DNA of 64,000 bases, taken from contig MU839833.1 in NCBI GenBank assembly GCA_030411725.1, forward strand, positions 682,001 to 746,000, given 5' to 3'. Positions 63,517 through 64,000 of the stretch are shown here, one piece after another; positions within the stretch are counted from its first letter, which is position 1; the number at the start of each line of letters is the position of its first letter. Origin of the DNA: Echria macrotheca (taxonomy: Eukaryota; Ascomycota; Sordariomycetes; Sordariales; Schizotheciaceae). The notes beneath the pieces are model-generated. The model was given only the letters and a program-made list of their open reading frames with translations, ran no database searches and was not told the origin of the DNA. The translations under genes and the position numbers were made by a program.

Positions 63517-64000
63517 TCAAGGGAATCCGGGGATACCGTAGTAACATGTCGTGGGCATATTGAGCAAACTGGCTCGGGACGAACACGTAGATACCCTAGA
63601 GTCTAATGAACAACACCAAGAAACCACTGTGGATATTCTCCTAATCGAGGCTAATCGAGGCTGCTGCTCTCTGACGTTGAATCTAGCTTGTCAGTGCTGC
63701 CAGCTGCCAGCTGCCACTGGAGGGGGGACCCTGCAGCCAGCAACGATGGGCCCACTAATCCACCTGGACCTGCCGGTCGCTCAGTGGAACTCTCGTCACT
63801 AAAATAAAAGAAGCCGGAGCTTCTTTGTTGACTTGGGCCAACATTCGATTATTCCCTTGGCCGAGACAACAGACGACTTCGCGACAAGTGCAACCCGAGA
63901 AACAATCCCACGTCAGACGGTTCTTGACTCAGCATTTGACCGGAGAAACGCGAACTGTGCCAGGGCGGCACGCGAGAACGGCCCCCATCCCGTTCGAGCA
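63517..64000. other. right edge, no gene seen
   Basis: Downstream of the copper ATPase. CTGCCAGCTGCCA-like repeats occur near 63690-63716. The last 150 bases may be the leader of a gene outside the window, but nothing coding is supported. Confidence 0.35.

Noticed and set aside
1..64000. CRISPR arrays, bacterial operons or prophage
   Set aside because: The window is eukaryotic, with spliced genes throughout; no regularly spaced direct repeats were seen.

Overview
The window is nuclear DNA of a filamentous ascomycete, most likely a Sordariomycete in the Sordariales/Chaetomiaceae range. The evidence is GC-rich coding sequence with C/G-ending codons, mostly short spliceosomal introns (about 50-100 nt) with GT..CTRAC..AG signals, monocistronic genes on both strands, and proteins typical of that group (Zds1 C-terminal domain protein, DUF2433 phosphoesterase, Sec3, a two-subunit sulfite reductase alpha chain, hydroxyacid-oxoacid transhydrogenase). 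The lineage is inferred from protein style, not from any search.

Layout, left to right: two small orphan membrane proteins (509-2493, +); a microsomal cytochrome P450 (3439-5207, -); a low-complexity, microsatellite-rich gap; an intronless NPC1-type sterol transporter (7118-10942, -); a CUE/Smr-domain protein (11590-12882, -) divergent from an amidase (13637-15670, +); a large Ufd4/TRIP12-type HECT ubiquitin ligase (16284-22245, -); a weak small-gene candidate; the branched-chain keto-acid dehydrogenase E1 alpha subunit (24115-25553, +); a tiny single-TM protein; Coq5 (26354-27455, +); a DUF2433 phosphoesterase with an RGG tail (28126-31115, -); a Zds1-like protein (32122-35112, -); a 2.4 kb gene-free gap; a 13-exon full-length ABCC transporter (37556-42664, +); a disordered protein with a PUA/ASCH-like domain (43122-45560, +); exocyst Sec3 (46610-50895, +); a 639 bp element bounded by perfect 46 bp inverted repeats (51285-51923); hydroxyacid-oxoacid transhydrogenase (51966-53532, -); sulfite reductase alpha subunit Met10 (53873-57106, -); a 2.7 kb gap with a second, diverged inverted repeat and a cluster of CACGTG boxes; and a Ccc2-type copper ATPase (59851-63516, +).

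Most genes are core housekeeping: mitochondrial (E1 alpha, Coq5, transhydrogenase), membrane and sterol traffic (NPC1, Sec3, copper ATPase), proteostasis and RNA quality control (Ufd4, Cue2-like Smr protein) and sulfur assimilation (Met10). The P450 and the ABCC transporter are the accessory-type genes, but they lie 32 kb apart and do not form a cluster. I found no convincing new multi-gene system. The signals most worth a second look are the two inverted-repeat structures, the PUA/ASCH-like nuclear-type protein, an in-frame 51 nt intron inside the HECT domain, and an alternative N terminus in the DUF2433 gene. Exon boundaries were derived by hand from splice signals, reading phase and remembered family conservation.
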